Shown one piece after another: positions 9,429-17,922 of a stretch of 64,000 nt of DNA. Under the pieces are notes generated by a model. That model did no database searches. It saw only the letters and a program-made list of their open reading frames with translations, and was not told the DNA's origin. Origin of the DNA: Poriferisodalis sp965205175 (lineage in GTDB: Bacteria > Actinomycetota > Acidimicrobiia > Acidimicrobiales > Poriferisodalaceae); the NCBI RefSeq assembly GCF_965205175.1, contig NZ_OZ242038.1:2542001-2606000 (forward strand), given 5' to 3'. The number at the start of each line of letters is the position of its first letter. Within the stretch, counting starts at the first letter, position 1. Both the position numbers and the translations under genes were made by a program.

Positions 9429-10706
9429 CTACCACGAGGTGGCGTTGTGAGGCAGCTCCCGAAACGACGTCGCCGGGTCTGGGCCGGGCTCTCTGGGCAG
9501 ACCCAACACCCGCTCGCCCAGGATGTTCCGCTGTATCTCATCGGTTCCGCCGTAGATCGACGGCGCGGGCGAGAACACCGCCATCTCCTGCAAGATGCCG
9601 CCGGTTGCCGCCGCCGGCCCCCACAAGGTCATGTCCGGACCCAAGATGGTGCCGGCCAGCGATCGAGCGCGACGCAGCGCCGCAGTCATGCGCAGCTTTG
9701 CGAGGCTGCCTTCGCCGCCGGTGCGCTGGCCTCGTTGTCGGCTGCGAGTTGCCGACAGCCTCATCACCTCCAGATCGGTGTGCAGCGCAGCAAGCGCTTG
9801 GCGCACGACCGGGTCGCTGTCGCGGCCTCGGATGCGGGCCTGCTCGCTGAGCTGGTTGAGCATGCCGGGCCCCACTCCCCCGGCTGCGAGCGGGAGACGC
9901 CTGCCGCGGAAGTCGCCCGCAGCCCGGTCGAGATGACCGGCCACAGAACCGGGATGCGCAGCGGCGAACGCGAGTCCGTGGCTGCCGCCGATGCCCGCCC
10001 GCTCAACGGTCAGCGTGGTGTTGGTCACCCTCCAACCATCGTTCAGCTCGCCGATGACATGCGCTTCGGGCACCCGTGCACCGTCGATGAACACCTCGTT
10101 GAACAGCGACCGGCCGGTCATTTCGCGCAGCGGCCGGACCTCCACGCCGTCTTGATCCATCTCGAACGCGAACCAGCTGAGACCTCGGTGCTTGGGGGCA
10201 TCAGGGTCGGTGCGCGCAACGAGCATCCCCAGATCGGCGTGTGCACCCTCGGACGTCCACACCTTCTGCCCGGTGATGATCCACTCCTCGCCGTCGCGAA
10301 CGGCCTTGGTCTGCAAGCCGGCCAAGTCGCTGCCCGCACCCGGCTCAGAGAAGAGCTGACACCACGACTCGGTGCCGTTCAGGATGGCCGGCACGAACCG
10401 CGCGACCTGTTCGGGTGTGCCGTGCTCGAGAATGGTCGGCGCTGCCAGCAGCATGCCCAGCCCCGCCGGCGCGCCGATGGCGCCGGCGGCACGCATCGCT
10501 TCGACCAGCACGCGAGTCTCGCTGCGGCCCCAGCCGCGGCCGAACGGTTCGACCAGCGTCGGATTCGACAAGCCGGCCTCAGCCAGCGCCTGCCACCAGT
10601 CGCGCACACGGAGGTCCGGATCCCAGTGGTCGGCGAGCCATGCGTCGAGCTCTGCTCTGAGTTCGTCAACCGGAACGGTGCTGGTCGATGCTCGCAGCTC
10701 GCTCAT
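9429..10706 (-). CDS. Acyl-CoA dehydrogenase (FadE type)
   Basis: A 425-residue flavoprotein that would introduce a trans-2 double bond into an acyl-CoA, feeding electrons to ETF. The mid-domain FAD/substrate segment reads QLFSEPGAGSDLAGL and WIITGQKVWTSEG, and the C-terminal helical domain ends with IYGGTDEIQRNILGERVLGLPREP, the standard FadE terminus. Where medium-chain enzymes have YEGT with the catalytic Glu, this one has YGGT, as is common in the FadE branch, so the base cannot be assigned here. The ATG at 10706 is preceded by TAGCGT at an 8-base distance (putative leaderless promoter). The substrate is unknown; it may act on branched or steroid-like acyl-CoAs, as many actinobacterial FadE proteins do. 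Confidence 0.93.
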   Translation of the reverse strand: MSELRASTSTVPVDELRAELDAWLADHWDPDLRVRDWWQALAEAGLSNPTLVEPFGRGWGRSETRVLVEAMRAAGAIGAPAGLGMLLAAPTILEHGTPEQVARFVPAILNGTESWCQLFSEPGAGSDLAGLQTKAVRDGEEWIITGQKVWTSEGAHADLGMLVARTDPDAPKHRGLSWFAFEMDQDGVEVRPLREMTGRSLFNEVFIDGARVPEAHVIGELNDGWRVTNTTLTVERAGIGGSHGLAFAAAHPGSVAGHLDRAAGDFRGRRLPLAAGGVGPGMLNQLSEQARIRGRDSDPVVRQALAALHTDLEVMRLSATRSRQRGQRTGGEGSLAKLRMTAALRRARSLAGTILGPDMTLWGPAAATGGILQEMAVFSPAPSIYGGTDEIQRNILGERVLGLPREPGPDPATSFRELPHNATSW

Positions 10707-10714
10707 GGCTGCGA

Positions 10715-10720
10715 ACGCTA
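10715..10720 (-). promoter_or_regulatory. Putative -10 element, leaderless start of the acyl-CoA dehydrogenase gene
   Basis: TAGCGT on the minus strand lies 8 bases before the ATG at 10706, with no Shine-Dalgarno sequence between. The spacing suits a transcript that starts at the initiation codon. Confidence 0.35.
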
Positions 10721-10821
10721 CTGCCCGACCAAACAGAGATTCCCCTGCACGACCAGCCGCTCGAGCCCCGGCACCCACAAGACCAGGTGCCGGCGAGACA
10801 AGGCGCCCGACAAGCCAAGTT

Positions 10822-11385
10822 CTAGTGTGGCGACTCCTGCAGGTAGCGCAGGAATATCGCCGTTGTCGGGGCGAGGAACATACGCCACGACTGCGCGATC
10901 CCGCCGTTCGGGCCGCAGATCATGCGCGTACACGAGCCTGCTGGGAGTTCGACGACGACCTTGGGACTGAAGAGCCACATCAGCTGCAGTCGCATCGTGT
11001 AGCTGCCGGGCCGCAGCACGAAGCGCTCGGACTTGTCGTCTCTGATCTGACCGACTCGCTGACCTTCGATGAGGACGTGGTAGCTGCGGATGGTGTCCCG
11101 ATAATGGTGGATGCGTTCGAGCACCAGCTCGGCGCTGGACTCGTCGTCAGCGCCCGCCTCAGCAGCAGTCGGCTCGGCCTCGGCTGCCTGCGGGATGCCC
11201 ATGGGACCTCGGGGCGCCTTCGCATTGTGATCCGCCATGGCGCGCCGCATCCGCTCCCACACCGACAGGCGCTCCGACGGCTCTTCGGCCGACTGGTCCG
11301 CAGCCGGAGAGTCCTCGGCAGCTGGTTCGCCCGGCACCGCGTCCGCGCTGGAACCGGAACCGTCTTGGCCCGAACTGGGCGGCAT
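10822..11385 (-). CDS. Conserved protein of unknown function with C-terminal beta domain
   Basis: A 187-residue protein. The first 75 residues are acidic and Ala/Glu/Ser-rich, probably disordered. The C-terminal 100 residues form a compact beta-rich pattern, YRDTIRSYHVLIEGQRVGQI then FVLRPGSYTMRLQLMW, typical of a widespread small bacterial family (a Y-x-V-x-I-D/E-G-x-x-V-G-x-I element followed by a PGxHxxxL strand). No catalytic motif, signal peptide or membrane helix was seen. The start is uncertain: ATG at 11385 is used here, and a TTG at 11412 close to the HAD stop is possible. It lies directly downstream of the HAD phosphatase and was probably cotranscribed with it. Function not recognised. 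Confidence 0.65.
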   Translation of the reverse strand: MPPSSGQDGSGSSADAVPGEPAAEDSPAADQSAEEPSERLSVWERMRRAMADHNAKAPRGPMGIPQAAEAEPTAAEAGADDESSAELVLERIHHYRDTIRSYHVLIEGQRVGQIRDDKSERFVLRPGSYTMRLQLMWLFSPKVVVELPAGSCTRMICGPNGGIAQSWRMFLAPTTAIFLRYLQESPH

Positions 11386-11404
11386 CGGCGCACTGGCGCC
11401 GCTG

Positions 11405-12319
11405 TCAGCCAAGGTGCGCCCCGTTGGTTGGCACCGCAACCTCGGCGGCTTCGGCCGACGAGGGCCATTGGCTGCCGGCGAGCATGGCCTCGACGACCGC
11501 CGCCACGCCGTCGTCCTCATTGGCCGGCGCGATGTGGTCTGCCACGCTGCGCACCGCGGCGGACGCGTTCGCCATGGCGACGCCGTACCCGGCCCAACTG
11601 AGCATCTCGATGTCGTTGAGGCCGTCGCCGAAGACCGTCACCTGCGAGGCGGAGATGCCGTAGCGCTCGCAGACGATCTCCAGCCCCGCGGACTTGTTGA
11701 CCCCGGCTGCCGCAATTTCTGCCATGTCCAGCCCGGACGGACGGATTTCGGTTCCGAGCGGCATGCGCGGCGCGAGCAGTTCCACCATGGCGAGCGTGTC
11801 CAAGTCCGACGAGTGCACGAGCCAGGTCAGCACGGCCCCGTCGACCTCTGCAATCGCATCGGCGACGCGCACGACGCTGAGCTCGGCCAGCAGATCGGCC
11901 GGCATCCCCGGCGCAAACTGCGGTTCCCACAGGTGCCTGCCATCGGCCATGTCCAGCCCGAGGCTCGCTTTGGGCAGATGCTTGCGCACGATCTCGGCAG
12001 CCTCGACGGCTTCGACGTGGGTCATGGATCGATCAGCGATACGTTCGTTGGCAGTCGCGTCCATCACGGTGGCACCGTTCAGGCAGACGGCGTAGGACAA
12101 CGTCGGCACTTGGCGAGCGACCGTCTCGGTCTGCGGCCACGGCCGGCCTGTGGCCAGCGCCGTGATGACACCCGCTTCAGAGAGCGAGGCGAGCGCCGTC
12201 GCGGTGCGCTCGCGCAAGCAGCCCTGCGGTGTGAGCAGCGTGCCGTCGATGTCGAACGCAACGAGGCGCGGCAAGCCCGACGGAGGCGATGCGAGCGTGC
12301 GGTGAGGCAGCCGGTACAT
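11405..12319 (-). CDS. HAD-superfamily phosphatase, Cof type
   Basis: A 304-residue cytosolic phosphatase of the Cof/IIB HAD subfamily, members of which dephosphorylate sugar phosphates or other small phosphorylated metabolites. Motif I is VAFDIDGTLLTP (nucleophile Asp), motif II is ALATGRP, and motif III/IV is VNKSAGLEIVCERYGI followed by TVFGDGLNDIEMLSWAGYGVAMANA. The cap domain lies between, as in type IIB members. The start is uncertain; in-frame ATGs at 12349 and 12379 are alternatives, and 12319 leaves the usual short lead before motif I. It lies 84 bases after the thioesterase gene. The substrate is unknown. Confidence 0.9.
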   Translation of the reverse strand: MYRLPHRTLASPPSGLPRLVAFDIDGTLLTPQGCLRERTATALASLSEAGVITALATGRPWPQTETVARQVPTLSYAVCLNGATVMDATANERIADRSMTHVEAVEAAEIVRKHLPKASLGLDMADGRHLWEPQFAPGMPADLLAELSVVRVADAIAEVDGAVLTWLVHSSDLDTLAMVELLAPRMPLGTEIRPSGLDMAEIAAAGVNKSAGLEIVCERYGISASQVTVFGDGLNDIEMLSWAGYGVAMANASAAVRSVADHIAPANEDDGVAAVVEAMLAGSQWPSSAEAAEVAVPTNGAHLG

Positions 12320-12403
12320 GTCCTGCACGGTAGAGGCAGGATGCGACATCCGGCGCTGCGAAGGCCTCTGCAACGCCATCTCAGTCGGACCAGATCAGTC
12401 GGA

Positions 12404-13258
12404 TCAGTCGAGATAGGCCGCTGTCGCGGTCGCGACCTGCAGCAGCCGATCGGATTCAGGAGCAATCTCGTAGATGCGCGTGCGGCTGGACACTGCATGC
12501 TCCGTGCGGGCGATCACCTCGCCGTCGACTCGGAACGGGCCGCCACGCGCCGGCGTCAAGTAGTGCATGTCGGCGAAGACGCAGCGCGAGCGCCGCGCAT
12601 CCCCGCCGCACAGCCGCGCCAGGTGGGTGCTCATGGCGTCGGCGACCACGATCGACGCTCCGCCTTGCAGTGAGCCGAACGAGTTTCGGATGCGGTGGTG
12701 CATCGGCAGCTCTATGCGTGCCCCCTGCGGCACCGGGGTGAGCCGCACGTAGTCGTCGAGCTGCGGCCGGGGGTGCAGCTCGCGTTCCTCTCGGTAGTCG
12801 ACCGTGTGCTCGCGGGTCATGGAGTTCGCGTGCGGCGTGTCGAGGCGTCGGGGAAGGCGCGCGTAGGTACACACGGAGCGCGCTATCTCGGTTCCCGTCT
12901 CGTCGATCACCGATGTCTCGGTGACGACTTGGTTGCGACCGACCCGCAGCGGCGCGCACCGGGCGGTCACTGCGGTCCCCTGCGCCCGGGCGCTCAGCAC
13001 GGTCGAGAGGTGCAGCGTGGCACACCAGTCGGGAGACACTTGCGCAACGGCATGATGCCCGGCTGCAGAGTCCACCAGCGTGGCCACAGCGCCGAGTCTC
13101 AGCCAGCCACCCTGCGCCAAGGGTTCGTCCGCGAGGTCGTCGAGAATGGGCATGGTCGCCGTCAGCGTGCCGTCGTCGGACATCTGGTGGCTGAGACGGA
13201 GGTGCCGCAGGATGTGGTCCTGCGGCGGATAGCTCGCGGGCGGTGCTGTCGAGCTCAC
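12404..13258 (-). CDS. Acyl-CoA thioesterase-like protein with two hotdog domains
   Basis: A 284-residue protein composed of two PaaI-type hotdog folds in tandem. The first (about residues 25-145) has GWLRLGAVATLVDSAAGHHA; the second (about 165-280) has MHHRIRNSFGSLQGGASIVVADAMS, with the G-x-x-Q-G-G turn of PaaI thioesterases. Such proteins hydrolyse acyl-CoA esters, but the exact substrate cannot be predicted. The GTG start at 13258 overlaps the coaE stop as GTGA, which supports both the start and a coupled operon with coaE. Its coupling to a CoA biosynthesis gene fits a role in CoA recycling, which is inference. Confidence 0.8.
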   Translation of the reverse strand: MSSTAPPASYPPQDHILRHLRLSHQMSDDGTLTATMPILDDLADEPLAQGGWLRLGAVATLVDSAAGHHAVAQVSPDWCATLHLSTVLSARAQGTAVTARCAPLRVGRNQVVTETSVIDETGTEIARSVCTYARLPRRLDTPHANSMTREHTVDYREERELHPRPQLDDYVRLTPVPQGARIELPMHHRIRNSFGSLQGGASIVVADAMSTHLARLCGGDARRSRCVFADMHYLTPARGGPFRVDGEVIARTEHAVSSRTRIYEIAPESDRLLQVATATAAYLD

Positions 13259-13899
13259 CTCGCTCGCTCCCGCGCGAGCTGCCTCAGCGCCTGCCACAGC
13301 TGGGCCACTGCCTCGGCCAAATCGTCCGCCCCGCCCGCGTTGTGGATGACGTAGTTCGAGACGGCGCGCCGCTGCTCGTCGGTTGCCTGCGAGGCGAGTC
13401 GTGCTCGCGCGTCTTCGGCGGTCATGCCGCGCTCGATGAGACGCTCGAGTCGCAGGTCCGGTGGCGATTCGACGGTGACCACCACTTCGTAAGGGAAGCG
13501 GGTGTCGCGGCCCAGCGAGCTCTCGACGAGCACGGCCAAGTCCAGCACCACGACTTCAGCCGGTCGGCAGGAACGAATCGACTCGATCCGTTCCTCGAGC
13601 AGCGCGTTGATTGCCGGATGGCTGATCGCGTTGAGCGAAGCCAGCTCGTCGGGGTCGTTGAACACGATCGACGCGAGCGCCGCACGATTGATGCCGCCGT
13701 CGGTGCCGCGCAGATGCTCGCCGAAGCGCTCGACGACGGGCAGCACCGCGGGGCCGTTCGGAGCAATGACCTCGCGTCCGAGCGCGTCCACGTCCACGAC
13801 GGCCGCGCCGTGGGCGGCCAGCAGTTGCGCCACGGTACTCTTGCCGGCCCCGATGCCCCCGGTCAGGCCGACAATCAGCACCCTGTCCCCAAGATGCAC
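13255..13899 (-). CDS. coaE: Dephospho-CoA kinase
   Basis: A 214-residue enzyme that phosphorylates the 3'-hydroxyl of dephospho-CoA, the last step of coenzyme A synthesis. The P-loop GLTGGIGAGKSTVAQLL lies at residues 10-26, followed by the conserved DVDALGREV and the HPAI motif of CoaE (SHPAINALLEERI), then DLAVLVESSLG and ERGMTAEDARARLASQ, all in family order and at normal length. The start is a GTG at 13899. Its stop overlaps the thioesterase start. Confidence 0.95.
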   Translation of the reverse strand: MHLGDRVLIVGLTGGIGAGKSTVAQLLAAHGAAVVDVDALGREVIAPNGPAVLPVVERFGEHLRGTDGGINRAALASIVFNDPDELASLNAISHPAINALLEERIESIRSCRPAEVVVLDLAVLVESSLGRDTRFPYEVVVTVESPPDLRLERLIERGMTAEDARARLASQATDEQRRAVSNYVIHNAGGADDLAEAVAQLWQALRQLARERAR

Positions 13900-13957
13900 A
13901 ACCGCGCTGCGTCGACTGCGGCGTGCGACGGCACCGAACGCTTGCGCCCAACAGCAC

Positions 13958-14737
13958 TCACGCGGCGCGACGGCTTGCTGCGTCCGTGGCCGGCCCGGCG
14001 AACGCTTGTGCGATGTCCATCCACTCGGTCGCGAGCGGTCCGGTGAGCGACAGCGTCGTCTCGGTGTGATGGCGACGCTGGGTCACTGCCAAGCAGAAGT
14101 CGTACGCGTCACCACGAACCACGTTCACGGCCTCCAGCGGGCCCCACGTCCACAGATCGCCGTTGGGGGCGGCCAGCTCCACCCGCACCGGGTCGCTGGG
14201 CACCTCACGGCCGCGATTCGCATAGCTCCAGCCGCGAGTGCTGACGCCGATGTGCGCGACGTGACGCAGTCGCTGCGTGCGCGGCAGCACTCGGCCGTGT
14301 GTGTCGGCGACGTCATGGCCGTGCGACCAGGTCTCCATCAGGCGAGCGGTGACGAATGAGCGGGCACCCATCGACGGCCCGAACCAGCCGATGCGGTCCT
14401 TGTTGCCGAGCGGACGCACCGCCTCGAGCATCTTGGCTCGCTCGGCGCGCAGCCACTCCCAGATCTGCGCACCGGACATGGGGGCGAAGTCGATGCCCGC
14501 AGCGCTGTGCAGCTCCGTCTCGCCGCGTGCCGCCGATGCCTTGATGTCCTCGAAGCGCTCAGGATCGGCGACCGCCGCCGTCGCCACCCAGTCCGTCATG
14601 CCCAAATGGATCATCGTGTCTCGGCTGTCCCAGCCCGCAGCAGGCGTCGGCAGGCGCCACTGCGCCTCGCTGAGGTCTTCGATCACGTCGCCAAGAGCGT
14701 CGGTCTCGGCCTCGAGGTCGTCACAGATGCCATCCAT
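13958..14737 (-). CDS. TIGR03084-type metal-binding protein (DinB/maleylpyruvate isomerase fold)
   Basis: A 259-residue protein of the actinobacterial family related to mycothiol-dependent maleylpyruvate isomerases. The N-terminal four-helix bundle (about residues 1-150) has the metal-type histidines in MIHLGMTDW and METWSHGHDVADTHG, and the C-terminal 90 residues form the family's small beta domain with VELAAPNGDLWTWGP. Relatives are thiol-dependent S-transferases or isomerases; the reaction of this subfamily is not established. ATG at 14737 is chosen over a GTG six bases upstream because TAAGGT (14746-14751) lies 8 bases before it, either as a -10 element or as a weak AAGG ribosome binding site. 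It lies 72 bases after thiP but appears to have its own promoter. Confidence 0.82.
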   Translation of the reverse strand: MDGICDDLEAETDALGDVIEDLSEAQWRLPTPAAGWDSRDTMIHLGMTDWVATAAVADPERFEDIKASAARGETELHSAAGIDFAPMSGAQIWEWLRAERAKMLEAVRPLGNKDRIGWFGPSMGARSFVTARLMETWSHGHDVADTHGRVLPRTQRLRHVAHIGVSTRGWSYANRGREVPSDPVRVELAAPNGDLWTWGPLEAVNVVRGDAYDFCLAVTQRRHHTETTLSLTGPLATEWMDIAQAFAGPATDAASRRAA

Positions 14738-14809
14738 GGGCACCGACCTTAGTTGCGCGACCGCGATCGCCTTGGTGGACTCGACTCTGCTGGTCGAGGC
14801 TCAGGTGGG

Positions 14810-16579
14810 TTAGAACAGCGACTCGTCGGTGCGGCGCATCCCCTCGATGACCAGCACGGATGCCGCGGTGACCACCATGAGCACGACCGCAAGCGCCATG
14901 GCCTGGCCCCGCAACGCTGCTCCCGGCGTGCCGAGCAAGCGGTACAGCGCCAGCGGCGCAGTCAACGTGTCGGGTCGCCGGGGCAGGAATGCGGTTGCGC
15001 CGAACTCGCCGAGCGACACGGCGAAGGCGAATGCAGCACCGACGGCCAGCGCTCGTGACGCGATCGGCACGTCGACCTCGCGGCGGGCACGCAACGGAGT
15101 GGCGCCGAGCACCGAGGCTGCCTCCCGCAGACGGTGGTCGATGGAGCGCAGCGTCGGCACCAGCGTCCGAACGACGAACGGCATGCCCACCAAGGCGTGC
15201 GCAACGGGAATGATCCACCACGCTGTGCGGAAGTCCAGCGGAGGCACGTCGAGAGCCAGCAGCATGCCGAGTCCCACGGTCACCGCCGACACACCTAGCG
15301 GCAAGGTCGACCCGATGTCCAACACGATGCGCAGCCCGCCGCGGCGGCGAAGCCGTCTGCTTGGCCTGCCGAGTGCCCGCCGGGGTCGTCGGCTGCGGTA
15401 GCAGCCGGCCTGGGATTCCGCCTCGTCGGTTTCGCCGGCGCATGCTTCGATGGGTGCTGTTGCACGAAGGCGTCGGTTTCCCACGGTCCGGCCTCCGACA
15501 ATGACGGACGAAGCCAGCGCGCCCACGACTGCAGCAATCAGTGCCGCAATCGCAGCGAATCCCAGCGAGTGGCCCAAGGCCTCGAGCGCTGTGGCCGGCA
15601 ACAGCTGCACGCGGCGTGCAAGCGCCGTGAAGTTGGCGACGCCGTAACCGTCGCCGGTCGCGAACGCCCGCTCCACCAGCGACATCAGCGGCGCGCCCAG
15701 CAGGATCAAGCCCAATGCGGCGTTGACAGCGATCACGCCGCGGTGTCGCTGCGGCGCTGCGCTTCGGGGCGCGCGACGAACCGAGGCCCGCCGGCGCTCC
15801 ACCACTCCCGCCAAGGCGACCAACGCCGCTACCGCTGCCAGCTGGCACAGGGCCAGCGCCGAGGCCGTCGCAAAATCGAGCCGAGTGATGGCGTAGCGGT
15901 AGATCTCGGTCTCCACTGTGGCGCGTGCGGGGCCGCCGAGTACCAGGATCACGCCGAACGAGGTGAACGAGAACAGGAACGTCACCGTCGCGGCCACCGC
16001 GACGGCAGGACGCAGCAGCGGCCAGGTCACGTATCGGAACGCGCGAAGCGGCGTTGCGCCCAGCACCGCCGCGGCGTCGACGTTGCGGCCGTCCAAGCCG
16101 GTCCACCAAGAGCCGACCGTCCGCACGACGACGGCGTAATTGAAGAAGACATGCGCCGCCAAGATTGCCCACACGGAGTGTCGCAGCGACAGCGCGCCGC
16201 CACGAAGGCCGAACCGTTCGAAGACTGCCTCGAAGGCGCCGGCCACCACCACCGTCGGCAGCACAAAAGGAACGGTGACGACGGCTCGCACGATCCGCCG
16301 TGACCTCGGTCGCAGGCGCGCCCACGCTGCAGCGGCAGGCACGCCGACGGCCAGTGTGAGCACAGTCGACACGACGGCTTGCCACACGGTGAACCACAGC
16401 ACCCCGCGGATCGCCGGGCGCCCCAGCACCTCACCGAGACCGGCGAACCCGTCGGCCACGACGGTCAGCACCGGGTAGGCGAAGAACACTGCCATGAAGG
16501 CGATCGGCGGCACCGCGGCTGCGGTCCAGCCGAACGCTGCGACGGCGCGGCGGCGTCGAGGCAGCCCTGCCGAGGTCAC
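14810..16579 (-). CDS. thiP: Thiamin ABC transporter permease (ThiP-like, fused two-half type)
   Basis: A 589-residue integral membrane permease. It has two homologous halves, each with about six helices and an EAA-type loop for ATPase contact: VDAAAVLGATPLRAFRYVTWPLL (about residue 170) and REAASVLGATPLRARREVDVPI (about 505). This two-half layout is that of ThiP/SfuB iron and thiamin permeases. A 50-residue Arg-rich linker separates the halves (about 385-435). The GTG start at 16579 lies 37 bases after the thiB stop, so it is in the same transcript and under the same TPP riboswitch. No thiQ ATPase follows; the next gene is unrelated. Confidence 0.9.
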   Translation of the reverse strand: MTSAGLPRRRRAVAAFGWTAAAVPPIAFMAVFFAYPVLTVVADGFAGLGEVLGRPAIRGVLWFTVWQAVVSTVLTLAVGVPAAAAWARLRPRSRRIVRAVVTVPFVLPTVVVAGAFEAVFERFGLRGGALSLRHSVWAILAAHVFFNYAVVVRTVGSWWTGLDGRNVDAAAVLGATPLRAFRYVTWPLLRPAVAVAATVTFLFSFTSFGVILVLGGPARATVETEIYRYAITRLDFATASALALCQLAAVAALVALAGVVERRRASVRRAPRSAAPQRHRGVIAVNAALGLILLGAPLMSLVERAFATGDGYGVANFTALARRVQLLPATALEALGHSLGFAAIAALIAAVVGALASSVIVGGRTVGNRRLRATAPIEACAGETDEAESQAGCYRSRRPRRALGRPSRRLRRRGGLRIVLDIGSTLPLGVSAVTVGLGMLLALDVPPLDFRTAWWIIPVAHALVGMPFVVRTLVPTLRSIDHRLREAASVLGATPLRARREVDVPIASRALAVGAAFAFAVSLGEFGATAFLPRRPDTLTAPLALYRLLGTPGAALRGQAMALAVVLMVVTAASVLVIEGMRRTDESLF

Positions 16580-16616
16580 CGCGCTCGGCGGCTCGTCAGA
16601 TTGGGGGACGCTGCGC

Positions 16617-17726
16617 TCAGCGCAGCACGATGTCCGCCCACCGCTCGGTCCACTCGTCGCGGAACGCTGCGATCTGGGACGGATCGAGGCTCAGCGGTTC
16701 TTCCACCACGGCTGTGTGCGCGACGAACTCGGGCGGCAGCGTCGCATTCTTGATCACCGGGTACACGAACATGTTGAGCGGCATGTCGTTCTGCCACGTC
16801 TCGCTCAGCATGAAGTCGATGAGCGCCTTCGCGCCGGCCGGGTTGTCGGTGCCCGTCAGGATTCCGGCGTACTCGATCTGGCGGAAGCACGAATCGGTGA
16901 GGACGCCAGTGGGCGCAGTGTCGACGGACGGATCGGCGTAGATCACCTCGGCCGGCGGACTCGACGCATAGGACGCCACGAAGGGCCGGTCGCCGCCTCC
17001 GGCGATGAATTCTTGGTTGTAGGCCTCTTCCCAGCCGGACGTGACCATGACGCCGTTGTCGCGCAGGCCTTCCCAGTAGATCTCCCAGCTTTCTTGGAAC
17101 GCAGCGATGGTGCCGAGCAGGAAGGCCAAGCCGGTCGAGGAGGTTTCGGGATGCGGCACGACCAGCTGGTCTGCGAACTCGGCGCGCGTCAACTGGTCCA
17201 GCGTGTCGGGCACCCGCGGCACGGCGTCCTTCCAGTAGTTCACGCACACATCGCCATAGTCGACCGGCGTGACCCGATGCCGCGCGTCGAGGTGCAAGTT
17301 GAGAGCTTCGTCCAGATTGGCGAGAGCTGGCGATTCGTACCGTTCGAAGATGCCGGCGTCGAGGCCGCGTTGGAGGAACGTGTTGTCGATGCCGAACAGG
17401 ACGTCGCCCAGCGGATTCTCCCGCGTGAGGATCGCCTCGGAGACGAGTGTGCCCGTGTCGCCCACGGCAAGCCGTTCCACTGTCACTCCGGTCTTTGCGG
17501 TGAACTCCATGAGCGTCTCGTCGGACAGGCCGAACGAGTCATGGGTGATCAGCGTCACCGTCGTGCCCTCGATCGACGGCGGAACGGTTGTCGGCGATTC
17601 GGTCTGCGGGGCCGCCGCAGGCATGGCGGTCTCGGGACCGTCGCCGCCGCACGCTGCAGCGACCAGCATCGCCGCCGTGACAATGGCACCAAAGACGTGC
17701 GGCTTGCGCATTGAGCATGCAGTCAT
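16617..17726 (-). CDS. thiB: Thiamin ABC transporter substrate-binding lipoprotein
   Basis: A 369-residue periplasmic-type binding protein that would deliver thiamin (or its phosphates) to ThiP. The signal region is a lipoprotein type with lipobox LVAAACGG (Cys about residue 27), then a Thr/Pro-rich linker and a type 2 binding fold starting VTLITHDSFGLSDETLMEF, the typical ThiB opening, with DVCVNYWKDAVPRVPDTLDQL and the IVLR end. The ATG at 17726 follows GGAGGAA at 17731-17737, which sits at the 3' edge of the TPP riboswitch, so thiamin pyrophosphate would block ribosome entry or transcription. It leads the thiBP operon. Confidence 0.93.
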   Translation of the reverse strand: MTACSMRKPHVFGAIVTAAMLVAAACGGDGPETAMPAAAPQTESPTTVPPSIEGTTVTLITHDSFGLSDETLMEFTAKTGVTVERLAVGDTGTLVSEAILTRENPLGDVLFGIDNTFLQRGLDAGIFERYESPALANLDEALNLHLDARHRVTPVDYGDVCVNYWKDAVPRVPDTLDQLTRAEFADQLVVPHPETSSTGLAFLLGTIAAFQESWEIYWEGLRDNGVMVTSGWEEAYNQEFIAGGGDRPFVASYASSPPAEVIYADPSVDTAPTGVLTDSCFRQIEYAGILTGTDNPAGAKALIDFMLSETWQNDMPLNMFVYPVIKNATLPPEFVAHTAVVEEPLSLDPSQIAAFRDEWTERWADIVLR

Positions 17727-17731
17727 GTGCT

Positions 17732-17817
17732 TCCTCCGCTGGCATTACCCAGGTCAGGTTCTCGGGTCGGCCACAGCGCTGCTGCGGCCCTCTCAGCCCC
17801 GACGGGCTCCCCGGTCT
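17732..17817 (-). promoter_or_regulatory. TPP riboswitch (THI element)
   Basis: On the minus strand the leader carries the conserved TPP aptamer parts in order: CCGGGGAGCCC at the 5' side, GGCTGAGAG (the invariant CUGAGA pyrimidine-sensor loop), then ACCCGAGAACCTGACC and TGGGTAATGCCAGCG (the pyrophosphate-sensor region), ending in GGAGGAA, the thiB ribosome binding site. With thiB and thiP directly downstream the ligand is thiamin pyrophosphate. Because the ribosome binding site joins the end of the aptamer, translational control is the simplest reading. Confidence 0.95.
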
Positions 17818-17875
17818 GTGTTGCGACGATAACCCTATCGCGACGCTGCGGACACGCGATGCCCCATGCCGCAGG

Positions 17876-17904
17876 CGCGCTGCGCCGCGACGCGCTGCGC
17901 CGCG
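17876..17904. repeat. Short direct repeat downstream of pfkA
   Basis: CGCGCTGCGCCGCG occurs twice, at 17876-17889 and 17891-17904. It lies between the riboswitch promoter region of thiB and the 3' end of pfkA. No function can be given. Confidence 0.4.
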
Positions 17905-17922
17905 GCGAGCGCCAGCTCCGAC

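Noticed and set aside
11237..12673. Long plus-strand frames opposite the HAD and thioesterase genes
   Set aside because: His/Arg/Gly-rich composition and no motif; the minus-strand genes account for the region.
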